Assembly: GCA_001643675.2 (NCBI GenBank)
Contig: LSRY02000006.1
Span: 498,501 to 562,500 of the forward strand
From: Monocercomonoides exilis
Lineage: Eukaryota > Preaxostyla > Oxymonadida > Polymastigidae
Direction of reading: 5' to 3'
Length of the DNA: 64,000 nt
Each line of letters begins with the position of its first letter. The stretch's first letter is position 1. Both the position numbers and the translations under genes were made by a program. Shown piece after piece: positions 21,093-33,600 of the stretch. The notes under the pieces were generated by a model. The model searched no databases, was not told the origin of the DNA, and saw nothing but the letters and a program-made list of their open reading frames with translations.

Positions 21093-22431
21093 TCAAGCAT
21101 TCACTAAATAATCTGAAACATCTAATGATAATGGGAAATAATTATATTTTTTCCCATTCAAAAATGGAATGATTTCCACAAAGGTGAAGATGATGCATTC
21201 ATATCCTTCTTCCTCCATCTTTTCAATAATTTTCATTTTTGTTGCATTTCTTTCCACTTCTTCCATTTCATTTTTCTCCTTTCTTTTAATTCTCCTTGAA
21301 ATCGAATGAAAAAACCTTAGGCATTCACATAGTATTAAATCATTCAACGTTGGTCTTTTTATCCCTTCAAAAGCAACATCAACTGCTCCGCCTTTCAGTA
21401 TGTCTTCAATTTTTGCAGATCTGTTATCTGCTGCTCCTCTGAATGAACAAATGCAAAGACTGCAAATCTCCTCATAATTGTCTATTGCCGCAAGAAATAT
21501 CCCTGAAACGCATCCTTCAAGCTCAATATATTCTTCATTCCACAATGAACACGAGGATAAGCAATGTTCTTTTGTGCTCAGCCATTTCGCTATGATAAGC
21601 AATTCTTTCACCACTTTTTCTCCTTTCTCTCCATTTTCCTCAACTTTTCTCTTCCAATTAACAAACTTTGAGAGTTCTTTCAATTCTCTTGTAGCTTCTC
21701 TCGCAAAATGAAGCACATTCACAATCATATCTTCCAAGCTTTCATCATGTTTCAATCTTTTCATCAAAAATTCCCAAGCAGCCTGATTTGCCAGACGAGT
21801 CAAATTTCTATTCACCTGATGATGCAATATGATTTTTGCAATTTTATCGAGATACATGCAGCTTTCAATTTTCTATCAATTTTTGAAAAGCAAATAAATG
21901 CATGCATTGAAATATGAATGCTCACACATTATAGAAATCAATGTTACTCAAAGCCAATAAAGCAATCTCAACATCCTTTTGTGTTTTTTCTTTTTCATCT
22001 TTGTTTGATGCAGCATTAAGGATGCAGCGAACAAAAATTGAAACGAAATCGTTTGAAACGAAACCATTAGAGAGAAACAGATAACATTCACATATGTCAG
22101 CAAGAAGCATTTCGTTTCTGTTTTCTTTCCTCTTCTCTTCGTTAATAATCATCTTCTCAAATCTTTCGATCAATAATGAAACAGAAGGATTAGAAATAAA
22201 CACATCATTCAGCACATTGTGATATCCAATATGCTTCAACAGTAAAAGCTGATTTTCCAAAGACAATTTATCTTCTTCAATCATTTTGAAAATTTGACTG
22301 CATGGATGATGAAGAGTTCAAATCTGTTTTAAAGAAAGAGCTATCCAATCCACAAATTCAATCATTTCTTCTAATTTTTGTTTCTGCTCTTCTTCATCGC
22401 AATTTTCAAGTTCAGAAAATAATTCTTTAAA
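21093..22431 (-). pseudogene. Defective copy of an oxymonad-type repetitive helical (HEAT-like) protein family, with a 43-bp inversion
   Basis: Two coding parts on the minus strand, 21928-22431 and 21093-21872, join across a 55-nt intron (GTGTGA...ATAG) in phase 0. Together they give about 400 residues of amphipathic helices rich in Lys, Glu and Leu, with family-type blocks such as LLLLKHIGY, LLADICECY, KTQKDVEIALLAL, ILHHQVNRNLTRLA, KMEEEGYE and a C-terminal LDVSDYLVNA. From memory this matches a multicopy family of hypothetical proteins in oxymonad genomes; its function is unknown. The copy has no start codon or complete 5' end. Its frame is broken by a stop inside 22302-22344. That segment reads as the expected peptide (MDDEEFKSVLKKEL) on the opposite strand, and flipping it restores the frame across the join. 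The C-terminal 260 residues are intact. Unless translation starts at the ATG at 22284, this is a pseudogene. Confidence 0.75.
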
Positions 22432-23500
22432 AGGAAATAAATACAGTTAAAAAAAAATCACAACAAATAAGAATTTATATTTGACAGTTGCTTCAAACCA
22501 GGGAACTTATTTGTACACGGTATTTCCTTTATTGAAGCAAATAATTTTCAACAAGAATAAACAAATTTGTGAAATGATAACTTAAAGCCGAAGCATAAAT
22601 TTCTTTATTCAAGCCTCTATTTTTGACATAAGAATTTTTTACCAGTAACAATGGAAAACAAAAAGTATCTATTCTTTTGAAGATTGGGAAATCAATGATC
22701 CAATCGAATTATTTCTGAAGAATGAAAAAAACTTATATTCTATGTGAAGGATCACAAAATTGATATTGATATCAGACTTATTATATCAATTTCATGTGAC
22801 GATGCAAAAAAATGGCAATGATAAATATAAAAAAGAAAATCGGTGAGGTTTAATTACAAAATAATTTTTTCCTGATAAATAAATAATGATTAGAAATAAA
22901 AGTTAATAAAATAATATAAAAATAATTCGAAACATATTTTTTTATTCATTAGTTTATTTTTTCATATTTTTTTTTAGAAAAAAATGATAGAAAAAAACAT
23001 CACAATTGGAATTATTTTTTCAAAGCTTTTCCCATAGCCAATCTAAAATGGCGAAATGTTCAGATCAAATACTATCTTAATTTTAAATTGAACTATTTGT
23101 AGCATAAATGTCATCTCACTCCTTCTATCGAATTAAAAAAAAGATCAATTTGAAAGGTTGTTCAATCGAAAAGATGAATATTTACGGCTATTTTAATATA
23201 TGCATCTGAATGACAATATTTCATTTTTTTAATAATCTTGATTCGTTTTTCTTTCTTCACTTTTCTTTTTCTTTTTCGTTTTTTGATATAAAAATTTTTC
23301 AATATTTTTTTTATTCAAAACGAACGAGCAATGTAAATATGAAATGAAACATATAATTATTTTATCTTTATTTTGAACAAAAATCATGACCTTTAAAAAT
23401 AGAAAATTTTGTTCGAAAAAAATCAAATTAAAGCTGAAAAAGGGTATAAGATCTTTTAGTTTCAATGCTGCTTTATCTTTGTTATTAACCGTTATAATCA
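22432..23500. other. AT-rich divergent spacer before the giant kinase
   Basis: About 1.07 kb, very AT-rich, between the helical-family copy (minus) and the kinase (plus). It should contain the kinase promoter. No motif or gene stands out. Confidence 0.5.
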
Positions 23501-24665
23501 ATGGCAACTACGACCACGACAGAAGATTTAGAAGATCTAAAGGAAGGCCTTGTGGTAAAGGATTCATATACACTCACAAGAAAACTTGGGCAAGGAGCTT
23601 TTGGCGTTATCTTTGAAGGCGTATATCAGTCAAAACGAGGCCCTGTACAAATTGCCATTAAATTTGAAAGTAAAGTAGCAGTTAAGAAAGTGTTAAAATT
23701 GGAGGCATTTGTCCTAAAAAAATTACAGAGTATGATTAAAAGTTTTTACATAATTTAAGTATTGACATCTTATTAAAAAATAGTTTCAAAATATTTTGCT
23801 AGATTTTTCAATTTTGGATATTTTGGCGAAAGACCATTTTTGGCAATGGAACTTCTTGGGCAGAATCTTGGGTTTGAATTTTTTTGTTTTATATGTTGAA
23901 TATTTATTCATTCAAAAATTGTGTAGTGATCTTGCAATAAGTCGTCCAGAAAGAAAGTTTAGTTACGGATGTGTACTTCATCTTGGATATCAAATGATGA
24001 ACTGCCTTCAAGTTTTGCATTCCATTAGTTGGATTCACAGAGACATAAAACCGGTAATTTCAATTTGTTGAGTTAATTTTTAAAAAACTTAACGTTTTAA
24101 CTGGTCTCTTGTTCTTTTGTTTTTTAAATTTTAATTAAAGAGTAATTTCGTTATCGGAAAAGAAGGAAGAAAGATGCAAAGAGTTTATTTAATTGATTTT
24201 GGATTGGCAAAGAGGACTCATACCGATGACGGAACTCCTTTTCCGATGAGAACAAATGTTGGGTTTCGTGGTACAGCAAGATATGCGTCCATCAATGCAC
24301 ACAAAATGAGAGATTTAGGGAAGGTTGATGATTTATGGTCGCTGTTTTATGTGCTTGTAGAATTTACAAAAGGTTCGTTGCCTTGGGTCAGGTGCAAAGA
24401 CAGAAACGAAATAGGAAACAAGAAAGAGGAGTATCACGGGGACAAGTTGCTCGAAGGGCTTCCTCCATTGTTTACCAAAATGTTTAATTATCTTCAGACG
24501 CTGAAGTTTCATGACGATCCGGATTACGAATTTCTTCTGTGTTTGTTTCGAGACGCACAATTAGAGCACGTGAAGGAAATGCGTCTGACCAACCCAAATC
24601 GTGGCGTTCTCCCGTCCTTACCCCCAAAACAGCCTACACCTTCATCTGGCTCATCCTCTTTTTCC

Positions 24666-24697
<32 letters not shown>

Positions 24698-27600
24698 TTC
24701 CTCTTCATCAAACTACGCCTCTGAAGAAAGAGTCCGATGGGACCCCTTTGACTGGGAGGTCACACAGCCACTGTCGCCAGCCTCCCACACCGACGAGCCG
24801 AAGAAAGGCGCCGAGCATCCGCGGGCTCTTCATTCTCTTCCGTCTCCTCAGGCACAGCAGACACCTCAGTCGCCTCAGACCCCCAAAACACCACAGACTC
24901 CGTATGCTCCATATACTCCACATCTCTCAAAGGAGTCGCAGTCAAACGATGTGCGGCCAAGCAACAGCAACAGTAACAGTAACAATAACATCATCAACAA
25001 CAGAGAGCAGCCACACCGCACACACAGACAGCATGCTGCATCTCCACACAGAGAGGGGCTTCCGAACGCGCCGGCGCCTCTTCAGTCGCTCTCTCAGCAG
25101 ATGGCGCAAGAGGCCGACACGAAGAAGACACCGAACGCGTCTGCTACTTCTGCTGTGTCTGCTGCGTCTGCTTCATCAGCACAGAGAGGAAGCGCACAGC
25201 TGCTGCCGAACGAGGACGTGCTGGCGCCGCCGGCGCACCCGCAGAACCTGTCGCGTCAGGCGTCCTCCCACCGAATCCTCTCCTCTGCCTCTGGAGCACC
25301 TGCTTCTCCTGCTTCTGCTGCTATCGCCGCTGCCTCTGCCTCAGCTGCTGCTGCTGCCTCATCATCGTCATCATCATCTTCTTCTTCTTCTTCATCAACT
25401 GCTCAGAACAGCATCCTCCCCAGACACAGCCGGCCGCCGTCTCCGATGTTTATGATCTCGATGTCCTCGTCACGCTCCCCTCGCTTCCACACACGAGTAA
25501 CACAGGCCACGTCGAAGGCATCAAGAAAACGCTATTCGGTTCCCCTGATCAAGCCATTCGATGCAAAAGCCCATCAGAAGAGGATGGAGGCGCTGGCTGC
25601 ACAGAAGAAGGCGAATGAGCATTCACTGCCGTTGGTTCTGAGTCAGAAGGAGATGATTCAACAGCAACAGCAGCAGCAATTGCAACAGTTACAGCAACAA
25701 ATACAACAGGCACAGCTGATGCAGCAGCAACAGCAGCAGCAGATGTCTTCATCAAATCCGCCGGCGTCTATTTCTCCTGCTTCCACTTCATCTGCGTCTC
25801 CATCTTCTTCTTCTTCCTCATCCTCATCCTCTTCATCCTCTAACTCCCCCACCCCTTCCTCTTCCTCTTCCTCTGCCCTTCCTATCTCCAATGCTCGTCT
25901 TTCCATCCCGGCATTTCACCAGCCTCATCCAACATCTCCTCATCATTCCGGCTCTCTTCCTCCGCCTCTTCCGCCTTTCTCCCCAACTCCCACGCCAACC
26001 TCGCCAATCTCTTCGTCTCATGTTCCTTTGCTTCCTTCTCCTTTCCCCCTCTCTCCAAGCCAGCTTCATCCTCCTATCATTTCAATTGCTCCTCCTCCTC
26101 TTTCTTCCTCTTCACCTTCTTCTGCTTCTTCCTCCTCCTCTTCTTCTTCTACTACCTCTCCTTCACCACACTCTACACAACATCACCACTTCCCTCCACC
26201 TTCTCAGTCTGCCTTGTTTTCTCTCCCACACCCTCCTTCTCCCAGCCAACTCTCTCCTCACATGCCTTCCTCATCCTCTTCTTCTTCCTCTTCTTCTTCC
26301 TCTTCTTCTTCCTCCTCCTCTTCCTCCTCTCACCAGCTCGCTGCTCATTTTACTCCTCCTCTTCTCTCTGCCCACCAACCACACTTTACACACACGTACT
26401 TCGCTCCTTCCATTCCTGTCTCTCCTTCACGAACAGATCAGTCTTCTCCCTTAGGCTCCTCCACCCCTCCTTCTTCGGGCTCTCCTCACTCCCCAACATC
26501 AACAGCTTCAAGCCAATCTTCTCATTCTTCTCATTCATCTTCCAACTCCCCTTCCTCTTCTACTTCCTCTGCATCTGCCTCTTCCTCATCATCACCTTCT
26601 TCTTCTTCCTCTTCCTCTTCCTCCTCTTCCTCCTCACAGCATCTCCCCATCCACCGCCCTTCCCCCGTCTTCATCCTCAGCGATGCCACTTTCAACAGCG
26701 ATGACAAGCCAGCCCCTCTAACCTCACCTGATGCGATTGTTCAGCTTGTGCCCCATCCAAATGCTGTCCACTCTTCCCATTCAACACAGCCAGTCTTCCA
26801 ACACGCAACGACTCCGATTTCGCCCTCTGCGTTCTATCAGAACACTCTTTTGCTGCATCAGCAGCAGCAGCAACAACAACAACAGTTGCAATCACAGCAA
26901 TCTCTTCAATCTCTCCAATCTCTTCAGCAGCTGTCTCAACAGCCTTTCCTGTCAGTCTCACCATACTCTCAGGACCTCCAGCAGGCTGACTCGCACACAC
27001 CCATCCTCGGCAGCAGTGCTCGCCTGCTTCCACGTGCCATCTCCACTTCTCTCTCCCACGGCCAGCCGTCTCTCCCAACACTCGCCACATACTCTGACTG
27101 CCCCGGTGCTGCTCCTTCTCCAATGCCCACGTCTTCCATCAGCCCGTCCAACCAGTCCATCCAGCCGCCGTATGATGCGTCGATCGCCGGCACCACACAA
27201 TACTCTCTGGCACACTCTTCAGACACGTGGCGGTCGCAGCTGCACATCCAGCAGAACGCAGGCAGCTTCATCTTCGCAAAAGGGGAGGCAGACTCAACCA
27301 CATCTGCGTCCACTGCCAAAAGCGCATGTTTCACACAGACGCAGACGCAGACACAGACAAACGCGGCTGAGCAGACCGTCAGCCACGCACTCACGCAGAC
27401 GGCAGACTCCGTCTCCACCTCGCAGAACTTGCAGCACCCGCGCTCGCTGCCGTCGATGCTTGAAGTGCAGATGGTGCTGAGAGGGAAGACGCTGGACGAC
27501 GCATCAGCAGCGGGGGACATCAGCGAGATATTCGACGAAGGGCACGAAATGCAGGACGAGAAAGACTGCGGGCCGTATGATCCGCAGAAGAGGTGCTCAA

Positions 27601-30600
27601 GTCTGACCATTTTCCCGTCGCTGCACTCAGGACAGTCTCCGAAAAGGAAAGATAAGGCTCCGTTACCCCCGTTTTCGTCTACTCCTGTTGTTCAATCAAC
27701 TTCTTCTTCTTCCTCTTCTTCTTCTTCTTCTTCCACCTCTTCCACAGCCACTTCTCAGACAGGCTCAGTTACAACAGCCTCACATGGCTCTGCGTCTCCC
27801 GAGTCAGAAATGGAGAAGCATTCGATGCGACTCACGCAACAGACAGGCAAATCGTCACACAGAACTACCACAATCTCCACTGCTGAAACATCTGTGAGAT
27901 CTGCTATGCTCACTGCAACTACCACAACTTCCTCCTCCTCCTCCTCCTCTTCTTCTTCTTCTTCTTCTGTCTCCACCCCTCCTTCCACCTCCTCCCCGAC
28001 TCCTCATCTCCTCAGCCAGAAGCGCAACTCGCCCAGCCCAAACATCCACGATCCCAATCTCCTGCTCCACCCTCCACCTTCCACCCCTCTCCAGCTGCAG
28101 CCCCACCTCCTCCACCCTTCTCCCCAGATGCTCCTCGCCCACCACATCCGGAAGGAAGAGGCAAACGATCCAGCTCACTTGCCTTCTCCTACTCCCACTG
28201 AGACTTATGCAGAATACGACGTCGGGCAGTGGCAGTCGCCCCAGCTGTCTGCCGCGTCCCTCACTCGAATGCCTTCGGAATGCTCTTTCTCCTCCTTCGC
28301 CCCTTCCGACTCGCTCCTCTTCCATTCTCCCTCGCATCTCTCTGAGCAATCGACTGATTCTTCCTCTCTATCAACCCCTCTGCTCATTCAGAAATCCCGC
28401 ACGTTGGAAGACCTGCCCCAGTTCGTGCGACCACATGTAGTGCATCCAACTCACCTGGACTCATTGCAACCAGCTCTGTCTATCGTATCTCCAAACTCCC
28501 CCTCAGCCACTCCGCACACCCGCTCCCCGTGTCCTTCCATGCTGTCCATCCCAAACAGCACTGATGTGCCTGATCCATTGCACAAGCAGCATTCCAACGA
28601 GCATTCGTCTGCTTTGTGCCATCTTGGGCAGTCCACCCTTCCTCTGCACATTCCACTCGCTGTTCCTCCTCAGATGCCTCAGAACTCAATTGGCAGCAGC
28701 GGCAGTGGTATTAGTCTCAACATAAATGTCAATGGCATCAGTAGCAGTGGCAGTAACATTAACAATAACAATAACAATAACAATAATAATAATAATAACA
28801 TCAACAGCATTAATGCTAACAACACAGCCATAGAAGACACCCCAGTCTCTCCTGTCCTCTCCCCCCAGCTCCTCCACAGCTCAACAGCACCTGAGCAGCT
28901 GGAGAAAGCGACCACCGCCATCAAGAATCTCTTCTCGATCCTTCGCTTAACTCCTCCTCAGCAGCAGCAAGTGTCTTCAACACAAGGGCAGCAGTCAAAC
29001 AACAGGAATGTATCATCTTCTGCACGTGATGGCACCATCGCACTGGATGTGAAGCCGATCAGCGACGACACGCTGATGAAGATTGAGCTGCGGCCGTACC
29101 AGCCCCGCCAGCCGCGCCTCCACTTCTCGACAAAGCTGGCAATTTCACAGGCTGTGCAGGACTTGAACAGCCAGAGTATATCGTCTGAATCGTCGAAGTC
29201 TTCGCAATCGGCTTCGGATGTGTTCTCAACGGGGCATTTGTCAGAGCAGGGCAGTCAGCTTGGAGTGTTATTTCCACCGGCTTCTTCATCTCCCTCTTCG
29301 ATGCAGTTGTCAAACTTGCAAACTGCACAGGATGAAGCAACAGTATCAGCATCAGCATCATCTGCCATTGGCGATGCAAGTGATTCTTTTACACAGCACA
29401 GTCCAAATGCAGAAGGGGGAATTCAATTGTGTCAATTTTCTACTTCAAAATTGCAGTTTGTGTCAAACACAGACAGAGGAAATAAACAGCAGCAGCAGCA
29501 GCAGCATCAACATCAGAGTCAGGTTCAACTGCAATCTCAATCACAATTACAATTACAATCATTATCACAAGCTCAACTCCAACAACTTCAGCAGCTTCAG
29601 CAGCTTCAGCAGCTTCAACAACTCCAACAGCAGCAGAAGGACACACTCAATGAACAAAAAACCAACATAGCCACATCCACCCACCACACACTGACATTCG
29701 ATGACCAGCGCCCTGTCATTTCGAGCCAGGCAACCACCCCATCAGAAATGCAAATGACAACAACTGCCACTCCTCTGCAGACGAGCGCTGCTTCTTCTGA
29801 TCAAACCTCGTCTTCCTTCCACAGCAGCCTTCACACAGACACCCCTTCCTCTCATTCCTCTCATTCCTCTCGCTCTATTCATTCATTGGACACTCAACAC
29901 ACAACTACGCCTTCTTCAGCCACAACATCCCACACACAGACACAGACACAGCTACAGACACAGGCGATGATCCAGACACAGACACAATCTCAGTCACAGG
30001 TACAGATGCAATCCTCCTCCTCCTCTTCTTCTTCCACTTCTTCTTCTTCTTCTGCCACAGCCACTGCAACTACTGCTACAACCACAACCACAACTGCTTC
30101 AATCGCATCCACCTCTCCTCCTTCAACCGCCAACACGAACACAAACACGAACACAACCAACACACAAAGCAGCAGCCAGAAACAGGGCTCACCCGACCTT
30201 TCAAACTCCGAGCAGCTCTCCTTCTGCCTGTCTGAGTCTGTTGCACAGCCAGACCCGCGCTGTGCTCCTTCTCCGTTGCCTTCTCCTGTCTCCCCCGTCT
30301 CCCCCACATCCACCTTCACCAACTTCTCCATCCCCCTCCCTTCCTCCTTCGCCCACGCCCAGCAAGACTCTGGCGCCACCCCTGCCCCTATCACACCTTC
30401 CACAAAGCGCTCTCTGCTTCTCTCCACTTCATCTTCCTCCTCTTCCTCCACCTCCTCCACCCGCTCCACCTTCTCCTTCCCTCCTTCCACCTCTCCTTCC
30501 CCGCCTCCTGCCCAGTCTTCCTCTGAGCCCCACAAAGAAGGCGAAGACGCACACGCCTCGTCCATCGCCCAGTTCCTTCCTCTTCAATCTCCTCTGACCT

Positions 30601-33600
30601 CTGACCACTGCAGCAGCGCCATCACAGACAGCGGCCTCATCTCTTCTTTGTCTCACAACTTGACTTCTTCCTCTTCTTCTTCCTCTTCTTCTTCTTCTAC
30701 AACCACCACCACGTCACCTGTCTCCATCTCTTCCACACACACATCCACCACTGCCTCTGCCTCTGCCTCTGGTTCTGCTTCTGGTTCTCCAAATTTCTCT
30801 CCGGCTGCTTCTCCTTCTGCTTCTCTGGCAACATCAGCTCCTTCCTCCTCCTCCTCCTCCTCTTCTTCTTCTTCTTCTTTGGCTTCTTCTACTGCATCGG
30901 CTTCAGCTTCTCCTTCTTCTTCTCCTTCTGCCTCAGTTTCTGCTTCTGCTTTGGCGTCTTCATCCTCATCATCTTCATCCGCTTCTGCTTCTTCATCCTC
31001 CTCCTCCTCCTCCTCCTCCTCCTCCTCTACCTCAGCCTCTTCTTCTCCTCTTGCTTCCTCTTCTTCTTCTTCCTCCTCCTCCTCCTCCTCCTCCTCACAT
31101 TCTTCCACCACCAACAACAATGCCCCCCACACTCCCCCCAAGCTGCTCCATCCGGCAACCACACCAACACTTCTCTCTGTCTCCTCCCGCTCTGCCCAGC
31201 CAGCCAACAGAAACACTCAGATTTTGCATCCTTCCTCGGCACACCATCCACCGAAGGCTCCGACGCTGCCAAAGGCTCCTTCTTCGTCTTCTTCTTCTTC
31301 TTCTTCTTCTTCTTCAGCTTCAGCTTCTTCGTCTTCTTCCTCTTCATCATCATCTTCTTCTTCAAATTCTTCTTCCTCTTCTTCATCATCCAATTCCACT
31401 TCCTCCTCTCACAACTCCTCCAAAAAGGATTCGATGTCTCTCTCTGCCACCTCCACCTCCCTCACCTCTTCCTGCACCTCTTCCTCTGCGTCAGCTTCTG
31501 CCTCCGCTTCTGCTTCTGCATCTCCCCACCAGCTGTACGCCCCCGCACAGCACCAAAACCCTCCAGATTTAACTCTTTCCTCCACTTCCACTCCTCCCAA
31601 CACCTCCTCCTCGCTCACTTCCAACACACATTCTTCAGCCAGCACTGCCTCTCAGCAGCAGATGACACCGCCTCGCTCGCAGTCCCGGCAGGTTGCTCCA
31701 GAGTCCTCTTTAATCTCCTTCACTCTTTCTCACTCTGAACACAGCGAGCCTTCGACGCCTGTCAAAAGAGATGCGTCTGCAAAGCAGCTGACAGCTTCGT
31801 TAAATGAGTCTGGGCAAGGAGACGATGTGACATTTGCGCTTTCATCAGATGGCGTGTCGACTTCTGCTTCTTCTTCAGACAATGTTCGCATCGACAGAAA
31901 GGAAGACAAGCAAAATATCAGCATCTCACCCGCAAAAAGCGGCGGGGCGAAAGAAGAAGAAGTGTGTCCTGCGCCTTCTCCTTCTCCTCTGCCTTCGCCG
32001 ACTTCTCCATTTGTGCTCGACAGAGGCTGGTCTCCTCTTCCCAGCAGCCGTTCTTCGCTTCTGTCTGTCGACCCACCCGCATTCGGGATGACAACCTCGA
32101 TGATGAATGCGCCAGACACCTCGCTCATCGACAAAGACGGCTCTGTCCTGCACATCTCAACGATGGCATTCACATCCGGTGGGGAAGACGGCACCACACG
32201 CACATCCACTCTCTCTTTGCTGCCCAATGGCTCCTTGTCAACAAAAAGATCGGTCTCTACTATCATCCGCGAGGAGAACAAGACGCAGCCTTCCACACCC
32301 ACAGCCACCTCTGCCTCAGCTTCTACATCGATGCTGCAGATCCCTGCTCTTTCCTGGCAGTCTTCGGCTGCCTCGCCAACACATTCTCCTCCGCCTTCCC
32401 CAAACACACAGCTTGCAATTCCGCCTCTCTCCAAGCAGTCTGCCCAGCCGCCCAGTGGTTTATTATCAGATGATCTGCTGAAGCTGTCTATAGGAGATCT
32501 CCTTATGCAGCCAACAGACGTGTTCAACCAGATTCTGCAAGTGGCTAAGGACGCTATCTCCTCAAAGGGAGACAAGCAGAACCAGAACCAGAGTCAAAGT
32601 CAGAGTCAGAGCCAGAGCCAGAGCCATCCGCCAGAAGCAACAGCGCTTAACTCTCATCTCAGCCAGTTCCATCCTCTCCTCACACACCCGCCACAGCCCA
32701 CTCCAAAATCGCCGCACACAAACACTCATCCAAAGACACAGGGAGTAAACAGCTCCGTTGCCAAACGGAAAGCCACCAGAACAGGGAAAAAGACGTCACT
32801 TCAGCTGGAAATACCTCCTTATCGTCCAAAAGCGGAGCCTTCAATCACATCTCCTCCAATGCAGACGTCGCAGTCGTTGTCAACAATGCAGTTCATCTCG
32901 TTCTCCACTCTCAACAACAACAGACAGTCAACATCAATGCAAAGACTACCCAAAGTGCGGAAGCAGGTGTATCAGGAGGCGCCGATGCTGAACTCGCCCA
33001 CTGCCACCATGCCTGCTGATATGTCTCCTGGTATCAGCTCCCCAAAACCTTCTCTGTCGCCCCAGAGTCACTCGGCACGGAAGAAGAAAGAGGCATTCAA
33101 TGACATCAATGGTAATACTCACAGCAATAGCCACACGAACTCACATGGCAACGGACACAGCAGAGGAGGAAGAGGAAACAGCAGCAGCTTCCACCAGCTT
33201 CCATACACTGCCAATGGGAAGACAGGAGTCATCCAACTTCCAAAGCACCATCTGACCACGGAGCCTGCTGTAATCACAATCACTTCCCAGCCTCAGCCTC
33301 AGCTTCAACTTCAACCTCAATCACAGTTACAGTTACAATCTCAACCTCAATCACAGCCTCAGCTGCAGTCTGCTCAGCCACTCGAAGACAACATCACCCA
33401 GCTGCTGCGGCAGAGCCCCTCCAGTTCTGATGCGCTGTCTGTCTCCCACTCAATCCAGTCCATCCCTCCTTCCTCTCCCAGCATCACTCACGAATACGAC
33501 CACCAGTCCACTGCCTCCCTCACCCGCTCCTCCACATTCTCTTCTGCTTTCCTGCCGCAACACCTTTCTCTGCGGGTGCTTCCGCAGGACTCGCCATTCT

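Noticed and set aside
22342-22530. The plus-strand MDDEEFKSVLKKEL frame as a separate small gene
   Set aside because: The family resemblance ends exactly at 22344, where the plus strand turns into the complement of the minus-strand gene; an inversion explains it better.
23784-23802. Alternative acceptor GCTAG at 23802 for the first kinase intron
   Set aside because: It puts the following conserved GYFGERPFLAMELLG block out of frame; the ATAG at 23783 keeps it.
30653-31399. Antisense open frames rich in Glu opposite the kinase exon, for example 30653-31216 and 31217-31399 on the minus strand
   Set aside because: They are the complement of (TCN)n Ser codons, with no start context, motif or stop pattern of their own; the sense frame is continuous for 14 kb.
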